Part shown: one piece after another, positions 11,384-23,042 of the stretch
Position numbering within the stretch: position 1 is the first letter of the stretch
Layout: each line of letters begins with the position of its first letter
From: Ceriagrion tenellum
Taxonomy: Eukaryota; Arthropoda; Insecta; Odonata; Coenagrionidae
Direction: 5' to 3'
NCBI GenBank assembly: GCA_963169105.1
Contig: OY720639.1
Coordinates: 85,108,593-85,172,592 of the forward strand
DNA: 64,000 nt
The notes under the pieces: generated by a model
The model's database searches: none
What the model was told of the DNA's origin: nothing
What the model saw: the letters and a program-made list of their open reading frames with translations, nothing else
Position numbers and translations under genes: made by a program

Positions 11384-11930
11384 TGAAAGTAACGTCAAAG
11401 CGATATATAGACACAATCCGTAACATTACAACGTGCTTGCTTGTTAAAAGCGGCGAACGACATCAGACGATTTAAATTGAAACTTAATGCAATTAACTTA
11501 ACGTCGACAGCAACTACTAGCACACCAGTGACCGGTTCGTCTGAATGTTCCATTACGTGAACTAGAGTTCCATGAGCTCTTTCCTAAAGTGAAATATATT
11601 TCACAACACCACGGGGCTGCTCCAAAACGGGGTGGAAAACGTACTAATTTGTACAACCAAAGGTTGGTTGACCACCAGATAGGGCAGAATGTCACTCTGC
11701 GTCTCAATATTTGAATTTTGCTTTCTTCATTTACATTATCTCTTCAGTTCGGCATACTTACTTTCTGCTTTCCTCCCAGCACGGTGCACTCTTACCTATG
11801 TATGTCCATTTCAGCATTCAGCTCGTTAAAGAATTTTCCATACATTCTATTTTCCATTCAAATATGAGTGATCGTAAAAAAATATCTTTTCATTCTCAAA
11901 CTGGTAGCAAGCAAGCAAGATAGCAAAAAA
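11384..11930. other. No gene recognised
   Basis: Short frames of 69-70 codons only. No repeat family was recognised. Confidence 0.4.
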
Positions 11931-11934
11931 CAAG

Positions 11935-12015
11935 GACAAATATGACAGGAGTGTGCTTCGTTGGTTTAGCCATGTTGAGAGAATGGATGACGGTCGAATA
12001 ACGAAACAGGTATCT
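11935..12015 (+). pseudogene. LINE family B fragment (RT C-terminus)
   Basis: An 80-bp piece nearly identical to 12955-13022, encoding the SVLRWFGHVERMD-type motif. It is a separate copy of the LINE described next. Confidence 0.7.
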
Positions 12016-12585
12016 CCTATATTATTTATACTGTATAGATACCTTTTTCTCAACTTATACGCAACCAAACTCTACAAATGAGGTACCAAAATGCACAGAA
12101 TTTATCAGAGAACATGCGACGGCATATCTTACTTCCTAAATATTGCTATTGTTTCCTAAAATTGGTTTTGAAAAATGGCCCTTGATATTTCTCTTAGGGG
12201 ATGAGGCGATCCGCCATCTTGACGTCACGCACTTGCTCCATGGTGCAGAGCAAACCTTTATTTCAGGATATTTAATTGATACCAATTTAGTTTCAGATAC
12301 ATATTATTATATTTTTTGCAATATAACGCGCTTTCAACATATTATTTCAAGTTAACACAGAAAGGTCTTGGACTCAACACGTACTCAGTCTATGGCGAAC
12401 CATTTTCTGTCTCTCTTTCTCTGGCACCCTCTTTTCTTTGTTTCCGCGTCATTCCAATTAAATTTGTACATAAGACCCTGCCTTTTTTTCTACATTTTAA
12501 AATTAGAAACGCGCCTATCCCTCTGTGGACCTGCATTGAAAAGAGCGGGGGAAGCCCGCTGGGAGCGGGCGCATCACGCTCGTAT
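12016..12585. other. Insert between family B fragments, unassigned
   Basis: AT-rich sequence with frames of 70-76 codons. It sits between two consecutive parts of one LINE coding sequence (the 11935-12015 piece and the 12590 piece), so it is probably inserted DNA. Confidence 0.4.
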
Positions 12586-12589
12586 AAGA

Positions 12590-13210
12590 TTGAAATGAAT
12601 TGTGCGAGAGGTAGAGGTAGGCCGAAAAAGTTGTGGTTGAATGAGGTTGAGGAAACTCTAAGGAGGAGGAATATTTGGAGTCTTACAAACAGGAGGGCGT
12701 GAATGAAGTAGTGTATGGGGGTAAATGAGGCAAAAGAGGTTTGCAAGGATAGGATAGGTCTGGTATGTGAACTTCTTCCCACTTCGCTATATGGTAGTGA
12801 AACATGGGTATGTCAGGATAGACTTAAGAGTAGGCTAAATGCCGTGGGTATGAGTTCTCTGAGGAGTATTTGTGGCAAAAGTAGGATGGATAGGGTCAGG
12901 AATAAGTGGGTAATAAATGAATGTAGGTTAGATGCTCCAGTAATGAACATATATGAAAGGAGTGTGCTTCGTTGGTTTGGCCATGTTGAGAGAATGGATG
13001 AGAGTCGAATAACGAAACATACATAATAGTGAAATGAATGGTGCGAGAGGTAGGGGTAGGCTGAGAAATTTGTGGTTGAATGTGGTTGAATGTGGTTGAG
13101 GAAATTCTTAGGAGGAGGAATATTAGGAGTCTTAAAAACAGGAGGGCATGTATAAAGCAGTGTATGGGAGTAAATGAGGCAGAGGAGGTTTGCAAGGATA
13201 GGTCAGTATA
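12590..13210 (+). pseudogene. LINE family B: shuffled RT C-terminal segments
   Basis: Three consecutive segments. Segment 12590-12755 encodes RGRGRPKKLWLNEVEETLRR and MGVNEAKEVCKDR. Segment 12765-13022, in the 103-codon frame 12715-13026, encodes SLYGSETWVCQDRLKSRLNA, then LRSICGKSRMDRVRNKWV and SVLRWFGHVERMDESR. Segment 13030-13205 repeats the RGRGRLRNLWLN...EEVCKDR block. In an intact element the order would be the middle segment first, so this is a tandem of truncated copies or a rearrangement. Stops interrupt the frames. Confidence 0.8.
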
Positions 13211-13604
13211 ATTTTTATCCAAGAAATTATCTTATTTTTATTAGCAGAGCCTAAAATCAACACTGAATCATATAGCTTAAGAGATTTTCTGCAGAGGCTT
13301 TTTTCTCCTGTGACGATATTTAAAAAATCGCAGTTATGGCCAGGTGAAAGAATCCCGACATGTGTACGAACCACGCGATTGTTACCAAAGCAACGAATAT
13401 TATAGGCATGAATATATATTATGGATTGGGATCTCGTTGCCAAAAACTGTTGTCTAGAATTCCGTAAGCAAATAACTTTTTGGAAGGTGGTGTCGCCTAG
13501 TGATGAAAGACGGAAGTTCAAATGTCAGATTTTATATAAACTCGTCTTACCGGTTTCGCCATGAATTTCAAATTTCCCAAATTATCATTTGGATGAATTG
13601 GTTT

Positions 13605-13770
13605 TTTCTTACAGTGGGGATAAATGAGGCAAAAGAGGTTTGCAAGGATAGGTCAGTATGGAGGAAATTATTGAAGCAGAGTTAGGAGTACAAATATGTA
13701 TTTATGAGTGAAACTTTATGACTGTGCCTACCCCGGAAGGGAACGGCGTGATTGGAATGTATGTATAATT
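13605..13770 (+). pseudogene. LINE family B 3' terminus
   Basis: Encodes VGINEAKEVCKDRSVWRKLL and ends with a CCTACCCCGG...GGCGTGAT 3' UTR motif. The stretch 13210-13604 separates it from its upstream part and is unassigned AT-rich DNA. Confidence 0.75.
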
Positions 13771-14699
13771 AATATAGTGTTTAATTTATGCTTTCTACAG
13801 CTGCTATAGTCAAAATGTATTATTCGAATATGATTTTGGAACTATCTCACTCAAACTACCTCAATTCGCACAGTCTAAAATAAAATGGGAGAGAAGCAGG
13901 CACATGAAAAAAGAAATGTGGGAAAGGCGCGGAAAGTCATGGAGTCCACCATTTCACCCGCCCGTATTCTTTCCCTCAGAAACGTTACTCAGAAAGTCCT
14001 CAGCTTGCTCGCGATTCGTTAGTGGATGATGTGGATGACGTGCTGCCGGGGACTGGTGGGGACCTAGTTTTCCCCAGTGTTGCAGTGACTCCAGCATGTC
14101 GACGACGAATGGAGAATGAAGGAAGGGATGCACATCGTGTGTCGCGGGTTAAAGAGACAAAGTGCCTCTCGCCACCATAACGCGCCCAACGCTCCTTCGT
14201 TTCGTTTTCGAAATGCTCCCGTCGTGACGTTTTCTCGAGGATTCTGTGGGCAAAAGGAACTCGGAAAACGGCTGTAGTTCTTGGCAACCAAGGAGTGGTG
14301 GTGTGGTTCTCGCAAAAGTTCCTGGCGCGTACCTGCTCGACAAGGAGAGGAGATAAAAATGGAGGGGATGTCACAATTTCTCGGGCGTACTACAAAAATG
14401 GCGCTTCAAAACACGAACGAGGTCACCCGTTATGAGGAAACGGCCGGGGAAATATCTCAAGAGTAGGGATACAAGCATATATGAACCTTATCGGCGTCAT
14501 GTCATCACTGGGACGTCTGCGTTGGTCTTTTCTCACACAAATAATTGAAGAACATGGATCGGGAGCAACTGGAGACTCGTAAACTGTACTTGGATAATTA
14601 GAAAACTTAAGATCATGCGAGTTACTGTATGATATGGAGGATACAATACGGATTCTTCGCAGAATATTATTTATCCATTGTTTGCAAGTTATAAAAATT
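13771..14699. other. No gene recognised; short MITE fragment and a GC-richer block
   Basis: A minus-strand end fragment of the MITE-like family lies at 13825-13863. Positions 14000-14470 are GC-richer with overlapping frames of 61-124 codons that contain no domain I recognise. They could be a host exon, but no splice signals or conservation argue for it. Confidence 0.35.
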
Positions 14700-15596
14700 T
14701 TAACGATTTAAGGTTGTTTGAGCGAGATAGTTCCCTAGTCATATTGGAGAACATATTCGAAGTATGCGTTTCAGCAGCTGTAGGGAGAATGAATTTAATA
14801 TTCCATTGTTGATGGTGCAATAATAGACCTTTATATGACTCAAATTTATTTATTTAATTATTATATAATATATATAATTTAATAATTATAAAAATCTAAT
14901 TTATTAAATAAAAATATCTATATAAATCTTTCATTTGACTCATTTTTTTCTGGAGGTATGTCAAACACTCCTGCAGCTGTAGGTGCAATAATAAACCTTT
15001 ATATATGATTCAAATTCTAATTAAATAAATAAAAATATCTATATAAGTCTTTCATTTGACTCATTTTTTTCGCGAGGTATGTCTAAAATTCATGCAGCAG
15101 TAGGAAGCATCAATTTAATATTCCATTATCGAACGTGCAAGAATTAACCTATATATGACTCAAATTCTAATTAACGAACTAAAAATATCTATATAAGTCT
15201 TTCATTTGACTCATTTTTTCGTGAGGTGTGTCTACAAGTACTTCACAACTGAAGGTTATATGTGATCCTGAAAATTTTACAGCGGTGAAAATTTGATTTA
15301 TTTTCAAAAATAGTGGAGTATACATACAAAATAGACATTGGTAATACTTTGACGAGATCTAGGAGTAAGAAATTACTCATTTTTAAAAAATACGATCTCT
15401 ATATAGCGCACACACGTACCATTTTCCATGTAAAAGGGTGAGTATTCTTCGCCAATAATCTCGGAAAGTAGTTCAGTAAGAGGCTAATATTTTGGTATAC
15501 TTGTAAGGGCGAGGTATTTTTCTTTGAAATGAGACAAAATTCATTCATTTCTAGGCAATATAGTTTCTGACTACTTTGCTGCCTTGAAGTGGCCAC
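14700..15596 (+). mobile_element. MITE-like dispersed repeat (family M), copy 1 with internal duplications
   Basis: It opens with GGTTGTTTGAGCGAGATAGT and closes near TAGGCAATATAGTTTCTGAC, the divergent counterpart of the usual GATATTTCGCTCAAACTACC end, so the ends are inverted repeats of about 20 bp. Internally an 'AAATATCTATATAAGTCTTT' block with its neighbours is tandemly repeated about four times (14820-15230). There is no coding capacity. Other copies lie at 16840, 17304, 23357, 42498 and 51590. Confidence 0.65.
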
Positions 15597-15639
15597 CTCT
15601 TGGCTCCCGAAGGAACTACTTCCTGGGGTGTTTTCTGTT

Positions 15640-16091
15640 CTCCCTCTTTCATACTCATATGCCTGAATACCTCTACAACCTATTTACCCTCAGAACTACT
15701 GTTTCCGTCAGAAGAACTCGGGCAGACCTAAACCTTCTCCACATACCCCAAGCCCGTACCAACCAATACCTAAATTCCTTCCCAATTATAGCATCCAAGT
15801 TTTGGAATTCATAACCCCCCTCAATAAAATGCTCCTCCACTCCGGAATCTTATAAGAGGAAATTGTAAGAATATTTAAAACAGTAGCACTGTTGTTTTGA
15901 AATGTAAGAATCTTTGTGTTGATTAATTTCATTTTTGTTAGAACCTTTGTTTTCAATTCCTCTTTTGTTTATGCTATGCTTATTTCATAATTATTGTATT
16001 TTGAGCAGAATGTTTTCTGTACTTATGTTTTTCTTTTTTGCTCTTATGGGTTTCCCAGAGCATCAATAAACCATTCATTCATTCATTCATC
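15640..16091 (+). pseudogene. LINE 3' end with (ATTC)n tail
   Basis: The 76-codon frame ending at 15814 carries TRADLNLLHIPQARTNQYLNSFPIIASKFWNS, the NxxxxSFPxxAxxxWNS C-terminus typical of arthropod non-LTR retrotransposons. It is followed by a 3' UTR and an (ATTC)4-5 tail at 16071-16090. It is 5'-truncated. Confidence 0.8.
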
Positions 16092-16839
16092 TGATTAGCT
16101 GAAGTTAGCCTAAACTTATTCCTCTCCCGGAGCATCCAAGTCAGACTGCCGTACAATAAGTCTAGAAGAAACAACTCTTAATGAATAACAGGCTCTGCTA
16201 CCTCAAGCAATCAGGTTGCTAGTAAAATATATCCCCGCAAAGTAGAAATGATCGTGATTCGTCAAATGGGAAGGACTACTTCAAACTATATTTTAATAGT
16301 TTAGACTCCTGAGTCATCGTCTTGATTGAAATTTCACAAAAACGGTTTACGAGGGAACGTTCTCCGCACTCCTCGCCGCCGTTTTTGATTTCCCTCTTCC
16401 ATTATTTCCGCCGAGTTAGTAACTACTCATGCCCCTAATTACTTCATTGCGAGGAGGTATTGGAGAACGACGATGATACGTTGATCGTAAAAAAATTCTA
16501 AGGATTGCATTCTCATGTATCGTGACCTGCATTATTTAAAATGTGTTCGAGGGCTACTTAAAGCTGGCTCGCTGGAATTTTTCCTTATTAAGGGTTTCAT
16601 TCCATGACCAAGTCATTAAGTCAAGAGGGTTTATTTTCATTTTTTAGATTACTTGAATAATAATTACGAGATGTTTTTCGATCAAGGACCTAGTCGAAAA
16701 GTTTTAGCATCGGTGAGCCACGAGGCGGAAGCTCTAAGTGTGGTAATATTACAAAGATCTCGCTGAGCACCGAAAGTAAGTCATAGTCTATGATTACACT
16801 ATAACCTATTTTCAGTACTCAGCGAAATAGTCTATGACT
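16092..16839. other. No gene recognised
   Basis: No open frame of note and no repeat recognised. A local inverted similarity (TCATAGTCTATGA region, 16775-16845) is present. Confidence 0.4.
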
Positions 16840-17225
16840 TGACTCATTATTTCACGCGGACGGTCAAAATTCCTTCAGTACGGAAGGTTTTTTGTGATTC
16901 TGAAAAAAATACTGCGGTGACATTATGATTTATGTTCAAAAATAGTCGAGAAAACATACAAACTACAACCTATTAATTTATTTACAAGGTCAAGATGTCA
17001 GAAATGCCTAATTTTTTAAATAAAGTCTCTGTGGAGAGCGTATTCTACCATTTTACATGTAAAAGGGCTGGTATTATTCATTTATTCATCAAAAATCTCA
17101 GAAAGCAGTTCGGTAAGGGACTGCTATCTTGGTGACTCTGGGAGAGTAAGATACTCTTCGTTAAAGTGAGACCAAATTCATTGATTTCTACGTGAAACGA
17201 TATTTCGCTAAAACCACCTTAAAAG
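16840..17225 (+). mobile_element. MITE-like family M, copy 2 (5' truncated)
   Basis: Contains the family's diagnostic blocks in order: the 'ACTGCGGTGACA' region, the 'AAGGTC' block, 'AAGTCTCTGTGGAG', 'CATGTAAAAGGGCTGGTATT' and the terminal 'GATATTTCGCTAAAACCACC' end. It is non-coding. Confidence 0.65.
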
Positions 17226-17303
17226 GAAGAATAACTGCGAAATAAAAGAAAAGTATATCATAATCACCATGGCAGCACGCCCCTATTTCCGAAAGATATT
17301 AAG

Positions 17304-18222
17304 TCATTTTGAGCGAGATGGTTCCCTAGTCATAATTGAGACCATATCTGAATAATACGTTTTAATTTCAGCAGCTATAGGAAGCATGAATTAAATATAG
17401 CATAGTTAATGGCGCAATGATACTCTTTTGAATGACAGTATTTGTATAAATTTTTAGTAATTAAATGAAATTATCTAAATAAGTCATCAACATGATTCAT
17501 TTCTTTCGCGCGAAACGTTTGAAAATCCTCAAAAACGGAAAGTTTTTTTGTGATCCCCACGAATTTACTGCAGTGACAATCTGATTGATTTTCGAAAAAA
17601 TATGAAAAAATGCACAAACTGCTTATTTTCTGATGAGATCTAAATGTTAAAAATCACTCATTTTTAAAATGAGGTCTCTCTGGAGGGCTTATACGAACAA
17701 TTTTCCATCTGAAAGGAATGAAATTTTTCGTCGATAATCTCTGAAGCTGAAGGAAGCAAGAACTAATTATTTCAAAACAAACGGTGCAACAATATACGTT
17801 AATATGACTGAAATTATAAGTAATTAAATAAAAATATCATTATATGTTTTATATGACTCATTTTTTTCGCGCGATACGTTTAAAAATCCTTAAAAACGTG
17901 AGAATTTTTTTATCCAGAAAAAACATTACTGCGGTGACAATATCATCAATTTTTCAAAAGTAGTCGATGAGACACACAAACCGCAAACTTTTAATTTTTA
18001 GACGAGACCTAGGCGTTGAAAATCCCTCATTTTATTAAATAAGGTCTCTCCGGAGTGCATACACATACCATTTCCGATGTTAAAGGACCGATATATTTCG
18101 CCAAAAATCTCAGAAAAAAGATAGGTAAGGGCCTGATATGTTGGTATCTTTGGACGAGTAAGATATTTTTCCTTAAAATGAGACCAAATTCATTGATTTA
18201 TGGGTGAAATAATATTTCTCTC
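17304..18222 (+). mobile_element. MITE-like family M, copy 3 (partly duplicated)
   Basis: Begins 'TTTTGAGCGAGATGGTTCCC' and ends near 'AATAATATTTCTCTCCGAC'. The middle section (the GCTGTAGGAAGC...CGCGCGAAACGTTT blocks) occurs twice, at 17370-17540 and 17750-17890, so this copy is composite. Confidence 0.6.
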
Positions 18223-18595
18223 CGACTTCCTTAGAGAAGTAAGTAAATAATGCGAACATACAATTTTATATATTCGTTTCTTACATATAGAATGTGGAAT
18301 TACTATGAAAATGAGATTTTTTACATTAATTTGATAAGAAAATATATTCTCATGTCCATAGAGCTGTTCTTGTAGTGGAATGGCCAAGTAATAGCTATGA
18401 AAAAGCATATCGTCCGCTTTTGCGTGCCTATTCAAAATGAAGCGACTTCCGCGTAAAAATATGACATGCCGGAGGCAATCAGGAAACACAACTGGCACTA
18501 ACATTTCAAGACTACTCACATATGAAGGGCACGCAATCACCAATAAAAAGAGCAGTACGATTGGTTAAAAAAGTAACTGTATTTTACAAGCCTCA
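18223..18595. other. No gene recognised
   Basis: A minus-strand frame of 117 codons (18190-18543) overlaps the end of the MITE copy. It has no recognisable motif and is probably chance. Confidence 0.4.
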
Positions 18596-18599
18596 AATG

Positions 18600-18990
18600 C
18601 CAGATTTAAGAAGGTGTGGATGTCAAAGAGTTGGAAACTTACATTTATTGCAATTCATACGGTAAAAGGTTAGCAAAATACTATGTACCACACACTTTTA
18701 ATTGCATGCCTAAACACCTTGATGATCTTAAAGGGATGGCAGAAGTAAAGAAAAAGGTACATGCATGGTTACTTGATGAAATTAAACATTTTTGATGGGT
18801 TGTATTCTAAATGCCTAAATCTAGCTATATTTAATGTTCTCAAGTTGTAATATTATAAATTGTTGTAACCTGTTTTTTTTGTGTTTTGTATACACCATTT
18901 TTTTATTTGCCGCATTGTATGTATATGTGTGGATCCTTCTGACAAGCCATGTGGCTTAGAGGGACCGTGTTTGTTTACTTATAATTTTTA
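18600..18990 (+). pseudogene. LINE 3' end (Jockey/CR1-like)
   Basis: In plus frames it reads HTVKRLAKYYVPHTFNCMPK, then LDDLKGMAEVKKKVHAWLLD ending in a stop near 18795. This is the conserved LPxxLKxLxxxxxFKxxLKxWLL-type C-terminal helix of arthropod LINEs. A 3' UTR follows, ending near the TCTGACAAGCC...GGACCGTG block. It is truncated upstream. Confidence 0.75.
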
Positions 18991-19029
18991 AAAAATCACT
19001 TTTAATCAAGAAAATTAAAAAAACTCGTT

Positions 19030-19260
19030 CCGTCACAAAAGGCAGCCCCAGTATTCACTAGGAACTCCTCCCAATACAGCGGAAAAGGCTTCACTTGAAG
19101 TCCGTCACGCCCATTGATGTAGAGGGAGAGGGCACTTGCTATTATTGCCAATGATAGGAGCCGAAACGTTGGCGTGGCTTGTTCGCCATCTTTGTAAACC
19201 CCGATATTCCTTCAGTGCTTACGGGCTGACGACCTAATAATACAACTTCAATTTGTTTTA
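19030..19260 (+). mobile_element. Possible Penelope-like element end
   Basis: Contains the CCGAAACGTTGGCG motif preceded by a short stem, and a 'TTACGGGCTGACGAC' terminal block also found at 44655-44680. GAAACGT-type motifs after a CTGAAGA or comparable stem are characteristic of Penelope-like element ends elsewhere in this window (47045-47500, 60478-60680). The assignment is tentative. Confidence 0.4.
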
Positions 19261-19778
19261 TATTAATAACTAACTAGAGATCAGCATGCAGTATCTTCCT
19301 CGATAAGGATACTCCTATCATATATTATTCATTTATTGAAATCAACATACTACCCTGCGAGCCGCCGCATGGGTGTGTGGCAGGGGGTGTTAGTACACCA
19401 TCCTAATAATAATAACAACGTTTATTATCGTGGGCTACTCTTAGCCCCTGAGATAATGAAGTACAATTTTTCAAATTAATACAATTTTGAAATTCAAAAA
19501 TAAGATTAATAATACAGTGATGAAACCCAAAATACAAAATCGAATTAATTATACAATGATGACAGGCAAAACAAAAAATTTAAAAAACTCATTGTAAGCT
19601 TGGAATTCGTAATACAGCCGTACATATTACTGCAGAGAGCACTACTAGGATAACATTTAAATACATGATTAAGCATATCAACCGCGAGGAAAAAGGTAAT
19701 TAATGATAACAGTAATAGTTACAAGTATAAAGTTGAATACATTCATGTTCAATAGATTAATAAAGATGTAAGGGATAA

Positions 19779-20163
19779 GGGGCCGTTCAAGTATTACGCA
19801 GGGGCGTTTTTGGAGGTGTGGGGGTTTATATCATCCTACATAGTCTTATATACTTAGAAGGGGGTTAGGGGATCCGGAACCAATTAACGTAAGAATTTTG
19901 TCCGTCTTAACACATTCTACCGCTTCCGAATGAAATTTAGCAATGACATGTAGCATCCGCTTTTTTATGTCGTATTTTCTGTAATATCACCTCAACATCA
20001 ATGCTCCTAGTCCGTCGCCTGTCTGGCTAGCTACGTCCATGCTCAACCAAAGCGAGGATTTAATGAAGTGTAGATTCGAATATCTAAAATTGCCATAAAT
20101 AGGTTGAGGGGGTGGGGTCAAAAATGGAATAAATCGCCTTACGTAATACTTGAACGGCCTCCC
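19779..20163. mobile_element. MITE with ~20-bp TIRs inserted in a LINE copy
   Basis: Left end GGGGCCGTTCAAGTATTACG and right end CGTAATACTTGAACGGCCTC (near-perfect inverted repeats), 385 bp, no coding capacity. It interrupts the family A LINE: the 'GGGATAAGG' block left of it and the 'CTTTAGGAGGAGATATGGTG' block right of it are contiguous in the copies at 2230 and 6690. The superfamily is not certain; the flanking duplication is at most AAGG. Confidence 0.8.
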
Positions 20164-20625
20164 AAGGCTTTAGGAGGAGATATGGTGACGTGTATTATCG
20201 GAGTGTATTTAGTGGAGCTCAGTTTTTATTGTGGTCGCTTTTTGTGCGCGGAAAGAACGAGTTTTTGTACCAATCTGTTCGACAGGGTATCTCTCTTATT
20301 TTGTCACTTCTGTCAGACCTAGAGATGTAGTGAGGGGTCATGATAATATTCTCTGTGTCGCTCTGAAACACACCAGTTCTGAATTTCTCAAGCAAGCTAA
20401 ATCTAGCGTGTAGTCTCCGAGTCTCTTGGAGCCCCCTCTTTAATCCTTCTTAAAGTTATGTAACACTTCATTTTCCATCGTAGCAATTTATAACGAAGCG
20501 TTCTGCTTTTCTTTGTACTTTATTAATATTTTTGGCTAAATCTTTACGACCAAAGACCCAAATGTTCGCGGCGTATTCGAAGTGTGGCCTAACCGGCCAC
20601 AGGCCACGGTAAATGTGGTAAATTG
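20164..20625 (-). pseudogene. Jockey/CR1-type LINE (family A), third minus-strand copy
   Basis: Parallel to 6685-7255 over its length, ending near the VRPHFEYAANIW-equivalent codons at about 20590. Its 3' UTR continues on the far side of the MITE: 'CTACCCTGCGAGCCGCCGCA' at 19352-19371 is the same 3' UTR block as at 2170, with an AT-rich insert 19400-19770 between. It is interrupted and frameshifted. Confidence 0.7.
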
Positions 20626-21371
20626 AATAGAATCCATAGAAGATAGTAACCTATGTATGATTTTAGGGTTACTTGGCTTTAATTTAAAATGTCTTGCCTT
20701 CATAATTCGTCAATTCGCTCGTGCTATCGAAAGGAAATAAGAGGAAAGAGCAGGAATAACTATTGTGGATGTTGCTTAGTCAGTCAGGCAACAGTCTGAC
20801 TACATTATGCCCTGCCTCAATGGTCACGCCACCCCTATCCGCTGAATGACAACCACCAAACTTTCAAGCGAACGCCACTTGCCTTATCCGTTCCATCAGG
20901 ATAGGTCGATCGTGATACATGTCCTTCAACTGATTCCGGATTCCGCTCGCTTGACATTTTTCCGCCGACTGAGGTCACTTCAAATTTTTCCTTCCATCCG
21001 CGAGAGAGCATCTTCTTCATGAACGGAAGGACGTATCGTCAAACGGACGGAACGCCAAGCGCGCTGTCTCGCGCGATGACGCGAGGATACGCCCCGCTCC
21101 CGCCTTTCAGCAGGCGATGAGGAGAGAGGTTTAATGAGGATTCCAATTACAGAGACCACGGAGAGAGAGGAAAAGGGGGCGGGGAAGGGGGGAAGGACGA
21201 GGAGGAATGGTTGCGCGGATTCCATCGCGGACGCTGCGAAAGAGGTGACATGAAGTGAGCCTAAGAGGTAGTGACATGTTGGCGGACTCTCTGCGCTCGT
21301 GAAACGGATGTGTAAAAAGGAGAATGAAACAGATCGATCGTAAAATAATATCTGAGGAAGTATTCATTCAT
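20626..21371. other. No gene recognised; GC-richer block
   Basis: Positions 20835-21367 hold several overlapping minus-strand frames of 61-81 codons. I see no domain, start context or splice pattern that makes any convincing. The purine-rich tract at 21160-21210 explains some open frames. Confidence 0.4.
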
Positions 21372-21554
21372 TGGTCGTACAATCCTAAGATCGGTTGACT
21401 GCAGCCCTCCACCCTTCCCTGCCTAATGTTAGCCCCTTTGCCTCCTGGTATCTCTTCTTTTGTATATACTTACCGCTTTTTTTGGTTCACGAACTAATTC
21501 CTGGGTATTCCTCTGGGGACTTCTCCTCTTATTTTGCCTTCAACCATGTTCTTC
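21372..21554 (-). pseudogene. RTE-type element, 3' part (split by a nested insertion)
   Basis: Minus-strand reading gives the terminal RELALDREG...AAVNQ-type block and the RGRPRNKL-type region of the family at 5100. It stops at CATGTTCTTC and resumes at 22139. Confidence 0.85.
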
Positions 21555-22138
21555 TTAGGGATGCATATTGCAGAATGTTAAACAATGGAGGCAGCCATTA
21601 GAGATAGATGTGATGAAGGTAATAAGGCCGTGACATTATTAAATAGCTAATTTTGTGGGGTCAGACAATATCCATCCAATGAAAATAAAAAGAGAATTTT
21701 GAATACCATAGTAGAGAGCATAATATCCTGCATATAGCTATGAAGTATGGTCGCTAACTGAAAAATCAGAAAAACTAATATTGACCACTGATATGGAATT
21801 CTAGCGAAGAACAGCCGGAAAATAAAAAAAAGAATAAGGAATGAAAGGATCAGAGAAACCATGAATGTCAATGACACAATAGTAGATGAAATCAAAACAC
21901 AACAGTTGAGTTGGTGTGGGCAAGTGCAACGAATGGGAAATGAAAGACTTCCAAAACAAATGTTGTTGTGGAACCCGAAAGGAAGACGGCGGAGAGGCAG
22001 ACCGAGGAAAAGTTGGATACAAGGGACATAGAAAGAAATGAGAGAAAGAGGATTATATGAACAAACTATGGAAGGAACGGGAGACATGGAAATTGGAAAT
22101 CTAAAGACGTAGAAGGTCGTAAACTGACATAGATATAT
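21555..22138 (+). pseudogene. 5'-truncated LINE nested in the RTE copy, with 10-bp TSD
   Basis: This 584-bp insert splits the minus-strand RTE and is flanked by the direct repeat CATGTTCTTC (21545-21554 and 22139-22148). Plus-strand translation shows IVDEIKTQQLSWCGQVQRM, then an RRRRGRPRKSWIQ block followed by a stop, the standard C-terminal tail of a non-LTR reverse transcriptase. It is a clear recent target-primed insertion into an older repeat, already frame-broken. Confidence 0.85.
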
Positions 22139-22620
22139 CATGTTCTTCACGAGCCCATTATGCCTCAGGGTGTGTCCAATCCATCATATTCTTCGTTTTT
22201 GTATGGTGTTCCACATGGCCCTCTCCTCTTCTATTCTTCTGTACACTTCATCATTTCTTATTATGTCCGTCCATTTATCTTCAGCATCCTTCTCCAGCAC
22301 CAGGTTTCGAAGGCTTCCATTCTTTTCGAGTCAGCTTTTCAAATGGTCCATGCTTCCGATCCATAGAGTGCCACGCTCCACACGAATGTTTTCACATATT
22401 GTTTCCTGGTTTGCAGCCCTATTTTCTTTTAGCACAGCTGTAGTATTCTTCCCATGAACGCTTTTTTAGCTTGGGCTATTCTCCGTTTGAACTCTTCCGT
22501 CCCACGCGATGGTACTTCCACGATAGATGAAGGAATCCACTCGCTCTAATTTCTCTACTCTCAGGGTGACCTCTACGTTCAGCTTCTAACATCCGCTCAC
22601 TAGTACTTTAGTCTACGGGG
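22139..22620 (-). pseudogene. RTE-type element, continuation upstream of the nested insertion
   Basis: Minus-strand reading resumes with the HNEFVKN-type block and proceeds upstream through the WCWRRMLK-like region, an IGSMDHLKS segment, the QTRKQYVKT-like block and KAFMGR, to the VESFIYRGS-like region near 22530. It breaks off near 22620. The catalytic core is absent. Confidence 0.85.
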
Positions 22621-23042
22621 AAACAATAGTTTGAGAAATTTCATAACTTGAAAAAATTCGAAATACGAAAAAGAAATTCACCTTGCCTGAGAATAGAAAC
22701 GCTTCGGCATTCGGATCCCTTTATGCGATTTCGCAGTCCACTACGATTTCCACGAATCCTAATAGACCTTAGTCAAATCAATAAATGCCTTCAAAACCAA
22801 ATTATACGAATATTTCATTCAAAAAGTCCAGCCTTCAAGTTTTTAATAAGCTCAAAATACATTGAATGTTATTTTCACCGTTAAATTATGCAAAAAAATG
22901 TCCATTTGATTAACATTGACTCTGACCTGAAATTCCTTCATAGCATCTGGAATGGTACTCTCCGCACCAATCTCCGCAACCGTCTTCCTCTCTTTCCATT
23001 CAATGTTCCTCCTCGTACCACACGCAATAGTGGTCTTGTTAA
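22621..23042. other. No gene recognised
   Basis: Frames of 74-78 codons at 22648-22884 and 22888-23112 are AT-rich and carry no motif. It ends with TTAA at 23039-23042. Confidence 0.4.

Noticed and set aside
14000..14374. 124-codon minus-strand gene
   Set aside because: Two other frames are open over the same GC-rich stretch and no domain or start context is visible.
21647..22150. 167-codon minus-strand membrane-like frame
   Set aside because: It is the antisense of a plus-strand LINE tail; the real coding signal (GRPRKSW block) is on the other strand.
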